DNA of 5,799 nucleotides, from assembly GCA_036505615.1 (NCBI GenBank), contig DASXTB010000239.1, forward strand, positions 1-5,799, read 5' to 3'. This document shows, piece by piece, positions 1-5,122 of the stretch. This DNA is from DASXTB01 sp036505615. GTDB lineage: Bacteria > Acidobacteriota > UBA6911 > JACQSX01. The notes under the pieces were generated by a model, which saw nothing but the letters and a program-made list of their open reading frames with translations, was not told the origin of the DNA and did no database searches. The translations under genes were made by a program, and so were the position numbers. Position 1 is the first letter of the stretch. The number at the start of each line of letters is the position of its first letter.

Positions 1-91
1 CGAATGTTCCCAGATTCCTGCGCTTGCCGGTTTTAGGATCTTTCTTTCTGGAATAAAGCCGGTATTTTCCTGATTTTAATTTTCTTATCAT
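1..91 (-). CDS. Small basic conserved hypothetical protein, N-terminal part only (runs off the left edge)
   Basis: Reading leftward from ATG at 91-89 gives 30 uninterrupted codons before the window ends. The N-terminus is MIRKLKSGKYRLYS followed by RKKDPKTGKRRNLGTF, about 40% Lys+Arg. A good ribosome-binding site (GAGG, 99-102 on this strand) lies 7 nt upstream, which supports both the frame and the start. The pattern (basic start, Y-R-L-Y-S strand, charged D-P-K-T-G turn, R-R-N-L-G-T-F strand) resembles short proteins I associate with Acidobacteriota, and loosely the two-strand DNA-binding arm at the N-terminus of tyrosine integrases. Whether this is a stand-alone small protein or the start of something longer cannot be seen. 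The first codons are AT-rich compared with the rest of the window. Function unknown; the CDS itself is likely, the family resemblance is from memory. Confidence 0.72.
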   Translation of the reverse strand, partial: MIRKLKSGKYRLYSRKKDPKTGKRRNLGTF

Positions 92-211
92 CACCAAACC
101 TCGCTTTTGTAAAGACAGGCCGCTGGATCCTCGGGCGCCACACAGCTTGCGTGCTGTCCGCCCTATCTCACCGCACGCTGGAAGCGTACGTGCCGCCCTT
201 TCGCGGTGCCC

Positions 212-546
212 GGAGAGACGGCCTGAGGGCCGTCTCTAGGCCGCTTTCAGCGGCATTTCCCGAAGGGTTCCAGCCCCGGCCTTTCCAGGCCGGGGATATA
301 GCGCAAGCGAAAATTTCTCCAAGGCCGGTTTCACCGGCCTTCCAACAACCGCTTTAGCCATCGAATATTAGGCGGTCAGTTACGCCGGCGTAAACGCCGA
401 CTGGCCTGGCGAAAAAGGCCGTTGAAACGGCCTCAAGATTAACGGCTGTGCTCGCGCTTTGCACCCGGGCCTGGAAAGGCCGGGGCTGAAACCCTTCGGG
501 AAAGGCCGCTCAAGCGGCCTTGAGACGGCCCTCAGCCCCTCTCTCC
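212..546. repeat. ~335 bp imperfect palindrome made of nested GC-rich hairpins
   Basis: Positions 212-291 are repeated as an inverted copy at 467-546 with few mismatches. The symmetry continues inward: AGCGC at 300-304 faces GCGCT at 454-458, and a hairpin at 321-341 faces a related one at 416-433, so the whole block is symmetric about ~379. Each arm contains its own palindromes: 214-237 (10-bp perfect stem, TGAG loop), 240-254, 274-295 (9-bp stem, TTCC loop), 321-341 (9-bp stem, TTC loop), 416-433 (7-bp stem, TGAA loop) and 502-521. Most share a GGCCG/CGGCC core. A further palindrome lies near the centre (377-403). It sits between the 3' end of iscA and the 5' end of the left-edge gene. No coding sequence is credible inside. 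It may be a REP/BIME-like or MITE-like element or a structured RNA; the sequence does not decide. Confidence 0.85.
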
Positions 547-569
547 ACTACCCAAAAAGTTCAAACACC

Positions 570-592
570 AGCGCACGCGCGAGGCGCGCGCT
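570..592 (-). terminator. Possible terminator hairpin downstream of iscA
   Basis: AGCG...CGCT (570-573/589-592) encloses CGCGC...GCGCG (576-580/584-588) with a GAG loop and a 2-nt bulge: a strong GC stem about 70 nt past the iscA stop. On the minus strand a T-run follows only after ~10 nt (around 555-559), so it is not a textbook intrinsic terminator. No better candidate exists between 540 and 659. Confidence 0.3.
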
Positions 593-659
593 CACAGAGT
601 CCGCACAAGGGAATTAACGGCGCCGTGCATCGCTTCCTTCTATAAATTTTAGGATGAAA

Positions 660-983
660 TCAGGAAAAAGATGAGCCGCAGCCACAGGTGCGACTTGCAT
701 TTGGATTGTTAAAGACGAAGCCCTTTCCCATCAGACCTTCGGAATAGTCCAGGACGGTATTGTTCAAGTACAGGTAACTTTTCAGATCGCAAAACACTTT
801 CACACCGTCCGATTCGAAAACCTTGTCGCCGGGGCGCTGCTGGGATTCCAGTTTCAACGTATAACTGAGACCGGAACAGCCGCCGCCTTTGACACCCACT
901 CGAAGGCCACCCTCGGTGAGATTTTGCTTCGTCATCAGCTCTCGAATATGGACGGCTGCTCTGGAAGAAATTTCAATTGCCAC
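660..983 (-). CDS. iscA: IscA, A-type iron-sulfur cluster carrier/assembly protein
   Basis: A 107-residue cytosolic protein of the HesB/IscA family, the family's normal length. A-type proteins accept Fe-S clusters from the IscU scaffold and deliver them to apo-enzymes. The three cluster-ligand cysteines are all present: C36 in GGGCSGLSY, then C100 and C102 in the C-terminal TCGCGSSF. The family's GKGFVFNNPN stretch precedes the last two. The start is GTG at 983-981; it aligns the N-terminus with E. coli IscA (MAIEISSRAA against MSITLSDSAA) and leaves only 3 bp after the iscU stop. The nearest purine-rich stretch (AAAGG) is ~13 nt from the GTG, so translation is probably coupled to iscU. IscA could also be labelled ErpA-like; pairing with iscU favours IscA. 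Confidence 0.93.
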   Translation of the reverse strand: MAIEISSRAAVHIRELMTKQNLTEGGLRVGVKGGGCSGLSYTLKLESQQRPGDKVFESDGVKVFCDLKSYLYLNNTVLDYSEGLMGKGFVFNNPNASRTCGCGSSFS

Positions 984-986
984 GGC

Positions 987-1376
987 TTAGCTCAAACCTT
1001 TCTTCTTTTTGTAATCGGCGATGGCCGCCTTGATCGCATCCTCCGCCATCAGCGAGCAGTGAATCTTCACCGGAGGAAGCGCCAGCTCTTCCATGATGTC
1101 GGTGTTCTTCAGCTGCAGAGCCTCGCCCACAGTTCTCCCCTTGACCCATTCGGTTGCCAGGCTGGAACTGGCAATGGCGCTCCCGCAGCCGAAGGTCTTA
1201 AATTTGGCATCCTCGATTACGCCGGTTTTCTCGTTGATTTTAAGCTGCACCTTCATCACGTCGCCGCACTCAGGAGCTCCCACTAGCCCGGTTCCAACAT
1301 CAGGGTCATTCTTGTCCAGGCTGCCGATGTTGCGAGGATTGTTGTAATGGTCCAGAACCTTGTCCGAATACGCCAT
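987..1376 (-). CDS. iscU: IscU, iron-sulfur cluster assembly scaffold protein
   Basis: A 129-residue protein that closely follows E. coli IscU along its whole length, starting MAYSDKVLDHYNNPRN. IscU is the cytosolic platform on which sulfur from a cysteine desulfurase and iron are built into [2Fe-2S] clusters. Visible key residues are C37 with D39 (APECGDV), C64 (TFGCGSAIASSS) and C107 with H106 (KIHCS). The LPPVK motif (100-104), recognised by the HscA/Hsp70 chaperone, is intact although no hscA lies nearby. An in-frame extension to TTG at 1466 or ATG at 1439 exists, but the added residues have no family counterpart and both codons lie in promoter hexamers. The start at 1376 has an AAGGA ribosome-binding site (1381-1385) 4 nt upstream. 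It is followed immediately by iscA, forming a two-gene operon; iscS and iscR are not in the window. Confidence 0.96.
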   Translation of the reverse strand: MAYSDKVLDHYNNPRNIGSLDKNDPDVGTGLVGAPECGDVMKVQLKINEKTGVIEDAKFKTFGCGSAIASSSLATEWVKGRTVGEALQLKNTDIMEELALPPVKIHCSLMAEDAIKAAIADYKKKKGLS

Positions 1377-1437
1377 ATCTTCCTTTTCCCTCTGAATTCT
1401 AGGATGCTTCCCACCTTTGCCGGGTCGCAACTTTTCC

Positions 1438-1466
1438 ATTACACGGGCGATTGCCGATTCTGTCAA
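1438..1466 (-). promoter_or_regulatory. Near-consensus sigma70-type promoter for iscU-iscA
   Basis: On the minus strand a perfect -35 TTGACA (1466-1461) is separated by exactly 17 bp from a -10 TGTAAT (1443-1438). Transcription should start near 1431, giving a ~55-nt leader before the iscU ATG. It lies 18 bp past the glycosyltransferase stop codon, so iscUA has its own promoter rather than depending on the upstream gene. I see no convincing IscR-type operator around it. Confidence 0.75.
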
Positions 1467-1483
1467 GCGGGAACCGTCAGCTT

Positions 1484-2257
1484 CTAAACCGTTGTGTCAA
1501 TTCGGATTCTCTTTCCCTTAGGCGACAGGTAGCGCGGGTGCGCCAAGCCATAGCGGCTGGTGAAAACGTCCAGCGAAGTCTTCAGAACTCCCAGCCCGTA
1601 CCAGACAGATCGAGCAAAATTGATGGAGGATGCCTCCGGAAAGTAGCGAGTGGGACAGCTGATCTCTCCGATGTTAAAGCCGAATACCAGGGCCTGGGCC
1701 AGGATCTGATTGTCAAATAGGAAGTCGTTGGAATTCTCCTCAAGAGGCAGGCTCTCGAGCACCTTTCTGCTGAAAGCGCGGAAGCCGGTGTGATACTCGG
1801 AGAGCTTGGCCCCCTGCAGAAGATTTTGAAATGCAGTGAGGAAGCGATTCGCGACATACTTGTATAGCGGCATTCCACCGGCTCGCGCTTTTCCTCCAAT
1901 GATGCGCGAGCCCAAAACCATGTCGTACTCGCCGCACGCGATCATTGATGCCATGGCACCGATCAACTTGGGCGTATACTGATAATCGGGGTGGACCATT
2001 ACCACTATGTCAGCGCCCGCCCGGAGCGCCTCGCGATAACAGGTCTTCTGGTTGCCGCCGTAGCCAAGATTCTTGGGGTGAATGAAAGTCTCAATTCCAA
2101 GCTGCTTGGCCACGGTGACGGTTTCATCGAGACTGGCGTCATCGACCAGCAGCACTTTGTCGACAACAGAGAGCGGCATATCGGCGTAAGTAACGTGCAA
2201 AGTGCGCGCCGCGTTATAAGCTGGCAGCACTACGACGACCTTCTTGCCCTCAATCAT
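1484..2257 (-). CDS. Family 2 glycosyltransferase, soluble, DPM1/polyprenyl-phosphate sugar transferase-like
   Basis: A 257-residue protein with a GT-A fold signature beginning almost at the N-terminus: VVVVLPAYNAARTL (7-20), the nucleotide-sugar aspartates LLVDDASLDET (36-46), NLGYGGNQK (63-71), the metal-site equivalent of DXD as HPDYQY (89-94), LGSRIIGG (115-122), YHTGFRAFSR (155-164) and RYFPEASSI (204-212). The family transfers a sugar from a nucleotide donor, often to a lipid or polysaccharide acceptor; the substrate cannot be read here. No transmembrane segment is seen, so unlike many relatives it lacks a C-terminal membrane anchor and probably acts at the inner face of the membrane. 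The start at 2257 is forced: a TAG lies two codons upstream and the fold begins at residue ~6. No Shine-Dalgarno sequence is visible. It precedes iscU by 107 bp but has no evident functional link to it. Confidence 0.9.
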   Translation of the reverse strand: MIEGKKVVVVLPAYNAARTLHVTYADMPLSVVDKVLLVDDASLDETVTVAKQLGIETFIHPKNLGYGGNQKTCYREALRAGADIVVMVHPDYQYTPKLIGAMASMIACGEYDMVLGSRIIGGKARAGGMPLYKYVANRFLTAFQNLLQGAKLSEYHTGFRAFSRKVLESLPLEENSNDFLFDNQILAQALVFGFNIGEISCPTRYFPEASSINFARSVWYGLGVLKTSLDVFTSRYGLAHPRYLSPKGKRIRIDTTV

Positions 2258-2266
2258 GCGCTAGAG

Positions 2267-2275
2267 AGTTTAGCA
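2267..2275 (-). promoter_or_regulatory. Candidate extended -10 (TGCTAAACT) for the glycosyltransferase
   Basis: On the minus strand TGCTAAACT fits an extended -10 (TGn plus a hexamer with 4 of 6 matches to TATAAT), ending only 9 nt before the ATG. The matching -35 position reads GTGAAT, which is weak. If used, the mRNA would have almost no 5' leader, which agrees with the absence of a ribosome-binding site. TAAACT also occurs upstream of trmJ and trpF in this window. Confidence 0.35.
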
Positions 2276-2459
2276 GTGTCTCGCTCCCAATTCACGTCGC
2301 CATTGCCCCGAAGACACGATGACAGGACGATCTTTGACGGCCTTTGAATCTGAAATTCCTGCGTACCCGTTGAGAGTTGATCCCGGAGAATTGCCTTCAA
2401 GACATCACCGTGAAATCTGGTTTTTTTAACCACTTTTTGCGGGGGGGCACGCATCCTCC

Positions 2460-2476
2460 AAAACCCTTCGGGTTTT
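2460..2476. repeat. Short perfect hairpin in the divergent intergenic region
   Basis: AAAACCC and GGGTTTT flank a 3-nt TTC loop. The stem is perfect, but it lies between two genes that diverge from it, so it cannot terminate either unless an unrecognised transcript crosses the region. It has no flanking T-run suited to an intrinsic terminator. Confidence 0.5.
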
Positions 2477-2720
2477 ACCGCCGGCTTGTTACATTTTTGC
2501 TTGCGAATTCACCGCTCTGTTCGCGTACCCATGATCGTTATTCGTTTTGGTCGTGGCCTTACGGGCACTGTAGGCTCGTGCACGTGATCGTAGTCATGAT
2601 CAGCCTTGCTTGCAGCCTCCGGCCCCTGCTGCGTCGACCTGGGACATAAGCATTCCGCATTTGTAGCATCACTTTTTTGTCCTTTCTCTTTCCTCTTTTT
2701 GGAATATCCTTAGGCTCGCC

Positions 2721-3935
2721 ATGAGCAAACTGAAAATTGAAAAAGTTCCGCTGAGACTTTCGCGCCGAGTGCAGAGTCTGGAGATATCTCCCACCACCGC
2801 CGTGATGCAAGAAGCCAACCGGCTTAAGCGCCAAGGGGTAGATGTTATAGATTTCGGGCCGGGAGAGCCCGATTTCGCCACGCCGGAAAACATCAAGGCG
2901 GCCGCGCACCTGGCAATCAGCCAGAATTTTACCAAGTATACGGAAGTTGCCGGGATCGTGCCGCTCAAGCAGGCACTCGTCGATCGGTACAAGAGGGATT
3001 GGGGAGCAGACTATCAACCCGGCGAAATTATTTTCTGCGCCGGCGGAAAGCAGGCGCTGTTTAACCTTGCGCTGGCGCTTTTTGAGGAAGGAGATGAAGT
3101 AATCGTTCCTGCGCCCTACTGGGTTACCTTCCCCGAGCAGGTTCGGCTGGCCGGAGCCAGACCCGTTTTCCTGAACGTTCCCGAAAGGGAGGAGTTCATT
3201 CTGCGCGCGCGCATGTTGGAGCCCGTTATTTCCGATCGCACGCGCGCCATAATAGTAAATTCTCCGAACAATCCCACCGGTGCCGTCATCCCCGAAGAGG
3301 AAATACGCAAGCTCGTGGACCTTGCGCGGGCTCAAAACATAATGCTCATCTCCGACGAAACTTACGAGCGTTTTTCCTATCGCACCGACAGGGCTTTTTC
3401 GGCGGCGGCGCTCTGGAACAAAGCGCGCGAGCACGTAATCGTGGTCAGTGCTGTCTCCAAGACCTACGCCATGACCGGTTGGCGCATCGGTTATGCGCTC
3501 GGGCCCAGCACCATTATTTCGGCGGCCGCTAACATTCAAAGCCACGCTACCTCCAATCCGGCGTCTGTGTCACAGAAAGCGGCGTTGGAAGCGATCACCG
3601 GCGATCAGAGTTCAGTTGAGGAAATGAAGGCTGAGTACCGCAGGCGGCGTGATTTTGCGCATGCTGAGTTGGTCAAGATTCCCGGCGTGCGCTGCGACCT
3701 CCCAGAGGGCGCGTTTTATCTCTTCCCGAATGTCAGCGATTATCTGCGGCCCAACGTTCCCGACTCGGTCGCGCTCGCCAAGTATCTGTTAAACGAAGCT
3801 GGTGTGGCGATAGTTCCAGGTTCTGCGTTTGGGGCGGAAGGGTACGTGCGCATTTCCTACGCCACGTCTATGGAACTGCTGGCGGATGGAATCGGGAGGA
3901 TGCGCGTGGCGTTGGAGAAACTGGTGAGCGGGTGA
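2721..3935 (+). CDS. Class I PLP-dependent aminotransferase, aspartate/prephenate aminotransferase type
   Basis: A 404-residue cytosolic enzyme closely resembling the Thermus-type (class Ib) aspartate aminotransferases. These move the amino group of aspartate or glutamate to 2-oxoacids, and several members also aminate prephenate to arogenate in tyrosine/phenylalanine synthesis. In order: GPGEPDF (46-52), FTKYTEVAGI (70-79), GGKQALFN (108-115), APYW with the ring-stacking W134, NSPNNPTG (180-187, PLP-binding N184), SDETY (211-215, D212 and Y215), the Schiff-base lysine K247 in SAVSKTYAMTGWRIGYA, and the carboxylate-binding R377 in YVRISYATS. All catalytic residues are present. ATG 2721 is the first start after an in-frame TAG (2664); AGG lies 6 nt upstream as a weak ribosome-binding site. 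The final codons and the TGA stop lie inside an 8-bp repeat array. It stands alone, converging with trmJ. Which substrate dominates cannot be told from sequence. Confidence 0.94.
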   Translation: MSKLKIEKVPLRLSRRVQSLEISPTTAVMQEANRLKRQGVDVIDFGPGEPDFATPENIKAAAHLAISQNFTKYTEVAGIVPLKQALVDRYKRDWGADYQPGEIIFCAGGKQALFNLALALFEEGDEVIVPAPYWVTFPEQVRLAGARPVFLNVPEREEFILRARMLEPVISDRTRAIIVNSPNNPTGAVIPEEEIRKLVDLARAQNIMLISDETYERFSYRTDRAFSAAALWNKAREHVIVVSAVSKTYAMTGWRIGYALGPSTIISAAANIQSHATSNPASVSQKAALEAITGDQSSVEEMKAEYRRRRDFAHAELVKIPGVRCDLPEGAFYLFPNVSDYLRPNVPDSVALAKYLLNEAGVAIVPGSAFGAEGYVRISYATSMELLADGIGRMRVALEKLVSG

Positions 3936-4001
3936 GTGGGAGAGCGGGTGAGTGGGAGAGCGAGGGAGTGGGTGAGCGGGAGACCGGGGGAGCGAGGTGA
4001 G
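3922..4001 (+). repeat. Degenerate 8-bp tandem repeat array (GGGNGAGY), ten units
   Basis: Starting inside the last codons of the aminotransferase, the sequence divides into ten consecutive octamers of the form GGGNGAGY, with changes in the outer units. Units two to five form a perfect 16-bp repeat done twice (3930-3945 and 3946-3961). GGG runs at 3930, 3938, 3946 and 3954 are spaced by exactly 5 nt, fitting a four-tract G-quadruplex motif on the coding strand. The TGA stop (3933-3935) is in the second unit. Confidence 0.9.
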
Positions 4002-4050
4002 GTTAGGCTGTGTCCGAAACAGTACTTTTGCGCTCGTTTCTAATTTGCCG

Positions 4051-4096
4051 CTCCCCCACTCCCCCACTCCCCCACTCCCCCACTCCCCCGCTCCCC
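4051..4096 (-). repeat. 8-bp tandem repeat array (GGGGGAGT on the minus strand), inverted partner of the array at 3922-4001
   Basis: Four exact CTCCCCCA units, one CTCCCCCG and a partial CTCCCC read on the plus strand. On the minus strand this is GGGGGAGT/C, the same octamer consensus as the array at 3922-4001 but inverted. It starts 7 nt past the trmJ stop codon, so the trmJ mRNA would carry five or more G5/G4 tracts separated by 3 nt, a strong G-quadruplex motif. Confidence 0.92.
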
Positions 4097-4103
4097 AGAC
4101 GCC

Positions 4104-4808
4104 TCATTGCTCGGTCTTCCCGCTAGCCCAAAGAATCTGCCGACAGATGCCTCTTAGAACCACCACTTCTTCCTCGCTCAATTGCGCCCGCACCAGGATG
4201 CGGCGCATTACCTTCATCATCCGTTCGGGATTGTTCTCGTGCAGGAAATTGATCTCAAGCAGGGCTTCCTGCAGGTGAGAGAAGAGCCCCTCCAGTGATG
4301 AGCTGCGTGCCAGAACGCGAGATTTGCGGACCTGCGCCGAAGCTAAAAACAGCTCATAGCCGACTATGGCGACGGCCTGCGCCAGGTTCAGCGTAGGATG
4401 GGCCTTGGAGGCCGGAATCCGTACCAGCCAGTGACAGAAAGCAATCTCCTGGTCGGTCAAACCTGAATCCTCGGGGCCAAACACAAAGCCGACGCGGCTG
4501 GCCGATATTTTTCTGAGGCGTTTGACGGCGTCGCGTAAGGAAAGACTTTCTTTACGCTCTCGGTTGCGCAGGGATGCCGTGGCCCCCACCCATTGAAGAT
4601 CGGCGATCGCCTCCTTCAGGGACGGAAAGTGAGCCGCCTTTTCTATCAAGACATCCGCTCCCACAGCCATTCGTCTCGCCTCTTCATTCCACCGGGCTCT
4701 TGAAGAGACTAGTCTCAGCTCCTTTTGCCCAAAATTTCGCATCACCCGCGCGACAGAGCCAAGATTGCCCGAATACTGAGGCCTCACAAGTATGAAAACG
4801 GCATTCAT
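4104..4808 (-). CDS. trmJ: TrmJ, tRNA (cytidine/uridine-32) 2'-O-methyltransferase, SpoU family
   Basis: A 234-residue SpoU/TrmH-family (SPOUT, knotted-fold) methyltransferase that uses S-adenosylmethionine to methylate the ribose of nucleotide 32 in tRNA anticodon loops. Motif 1 is SGNLGSVARVMRNFG (13-27, with N15 and catalytic R21), motif 2 VFGPEDSGLTDQEI (109-122), and motif 3 TLNLAQAVAIVGYEL (139-153). The C-terminal helical part carries the TrmJ signature: NFLHENNP (187-194), the RRILVRA stretch (202-208) and VLRGI (217-221), matching E. coli TrmJ in order and spacing. This separates it from plain TrmL or TrmH. ATG 4808 is required because motif 1 begins about 12 residues later; no clear Shine-Dalgarno sequence is visible. 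It diverges from trpF and converges on the aminotransferase. In enterobacteria trmJ lies next to iscRSUA; here iscUA is 2.7 kb further on the same strand. Confidence 0.93.
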   Translation of the reverse strand: MNAVFILVRPQYSGNLGSVARVMRNFGQKELRLVSSRARWNEEARRMAVGADVLIEKAAHFPSLKEAIADLQWVGATASLRNRERKESLSLRDAVKRLRKISASRVGFVFGPEDSGLTDQEIAFCHWLVRIPASKAHPTLNLAQAVAIVGYELFLASAQVRKSRVLARSSSLEGLFSHLQEALLEINFLHENNPERMMKVMRRILVRAQLSEEEVVVLRGICRQILWASGKTEQ

Positions 4809-4836
4809 GATTTTTCAACGGCATCGCCAGAATATC

Positions 4837-4842
4837 AGTTTA
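4837..4842 (-). promoter_or_regulatory. Candidate -10 (TAAACT) for trmJ
   Basis: On the minus strand the trmJ upstream sequence reads AATAAACTGATATTCTGG, ending about 20 nt before the ATG. TAAACT is a 4-of-6 match to TATAAT. The 14-mer TAAACTGATATTCT (4842-4829) recurs with one change upstream of trpF, facing that gene. No good -35 is seen because the upstream bases are the 7-bp repeats. Confidence 0.35.
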
Positions 4843-4844
4843 TT

Positions 4845-5086
4845 CTCATTGCGGATTGCGGAATGCGGATTGCGGAATATTGGGACCCTGGTGTGGGTGA
4901 CAATCGCAGGTTTCATCGGCAAATCACTGTGACAGGCCGGAGGTTAGCAATTGCATGTTAGCCGATGACTGGAGAACCAGCGTCTGGCATCCTCAACCCG
5001 CCGGAATTACCGGCCCCAGTCGACGTTCGGCCATTCGGAATTCGACATCCTGATTCCGCAATCCGCATTCCGCATTCCGCAATGAG
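4845..5086. repeat. 34-bp inverted repeats of 7-bp units flanking a 174-bp core, between trmJ and trpF
   Basis: The left arm, 4845-4878, is CTCATT followed by GCGGATT-GCGGAAT done twice. The right arm, 5053-5086, is its inverted copy with a single mismatch. A further run of related units (TCCGCAATCCGCAAT) follows at 5092-5106. The core (4879-5052) has no open frame of note and the two halves of the core do not match each other. Size and shape would suit a small non-autonomous element or a hairpin-forming spacer. I see no target-site duplication, so mobility is not shown. Confidence 0.85.
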
Positions 5087-5110
5087 CGAGATCCGCAATC
5101 CGCAATCGTG

Positions 5111-5122
5111 TAAACTGATAAT
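5111..5122 (+). promoter_or_regulatory. Candidate -10 region (TAAACT/GATAAT) for trpF
   Basis: TAAACTGATAATCT at 5111-5124 offers two overlapping -10-like hexamers, TAAACT (5111-5116) and GATAAT (5117-5122, 5 of 6 matches to TATAAT). The trpF ATG follows at 5138 without a visible ribosome-binding site, so the leader would be short. No convincing -35 is present. The same 14-mer, with one change, precedes trmJ. Confidence 0.35.

Larger units (their letters stand above)
2258..2720. other. 463-bp divergent intergenic region without a convincing gene
   Basis: This separates the leftward glycosyltransferase from the rightward aminotransferase. It contains a palindrome TGGTT/AACCA around a T-run (2418-2432), a G7 run (2441-2447), and a perfect 7-bp hairpin AAAACCC-TTC-GGGTTTT (2460-2476). 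CATGATC occurs at about 2530 and again at about 2596. A pyrimidine-rich tract (about 2671-2700) precedes the aminotransferase start. Open frames on both strands (for example 2254-2454 and 2377-2649) have no ribosome-binding site and no recognisable protein character. I see no tRNA or known small RNA. Confidence 0.6.
3922..4096. terminator. Candidate bidirectional stem between convergent genes
   Basis: The G-rich array on the left and the C-rich array on the right can pair over five or more octamers, with about one mismatch per unit, around a ~49-nt spacer (4002-4050). This would form a long stem in transcripts from either side. No T-run follows either arm, so it is not a classic intrinsic terminator. 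The role in separating the two transcripts is inferred from position. Confidence 0.4.

Noticed and set aside
151..357. 68-residue plus-strand reading frame
   Set aside because: It lies mostly within the left arm of the large palindrome and its residues simply translate hairpin sequence; no ribosome-binding site. Similar spurious frames arise wherever such repeats occur.
92..659. tRNA or known ncRNA within the hairpin-rich region
   Set aside because: No T-loop GTTCGANNC or acceptor-stem arrangement is seen; the symmetry is explained by the inverted duplication.
924..1286. Plus-strand frames across iscU/iscA (924-1286, 1093-1347)
   Set aside because: They are antisense shadows of two unmistakable Fe-S assembly genes.
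2254..2649. Short frames in the divergent spacer (2254-2454 minus, 2377-2649 plus)
   Set aside because: No ribosome-binding site, no recognisable protein pattern, and they cross the G7 run and hairpin, which look non-coding.
2559..3545. 328-residue minus-strand reading frame
   Set aside because: It is antisense to the aminotransferase, which has all family motifs in its own frame. The translation has no domain character and is rich in Arg/Gly as expected for a shadow frame.
2721..3935. The aminotransferase standing in for the missing cysteine desulfurase IscS
   Set aside because: IscS is a class V enzyme with a catalytic cysteine loop. This protein has the class I motifs GGKQALFN, NPTG and SKTYAMTGWRIGYA, and lies on the opposite strand to iscU.
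3922..4096. CRISPR array
   Set aside because: Units are 8 bp and contiguous with no spacers, and no cas genes are present.
3997..4278. Proline/serine-rich frames reading through the octamer arrays
   Set aside because: The Pro-Ser-His repeats are translations of the 8-bp array, and the rest is antisense to trmJ.
4845..5107. CRISPR or iteron-type origin from the GCGGATT repeats
   Set aside because: Units are 7 bp in inverted blocks without spacers, and there is no replication gene, DnaA-box cluster or AT-rich melting region nearby.
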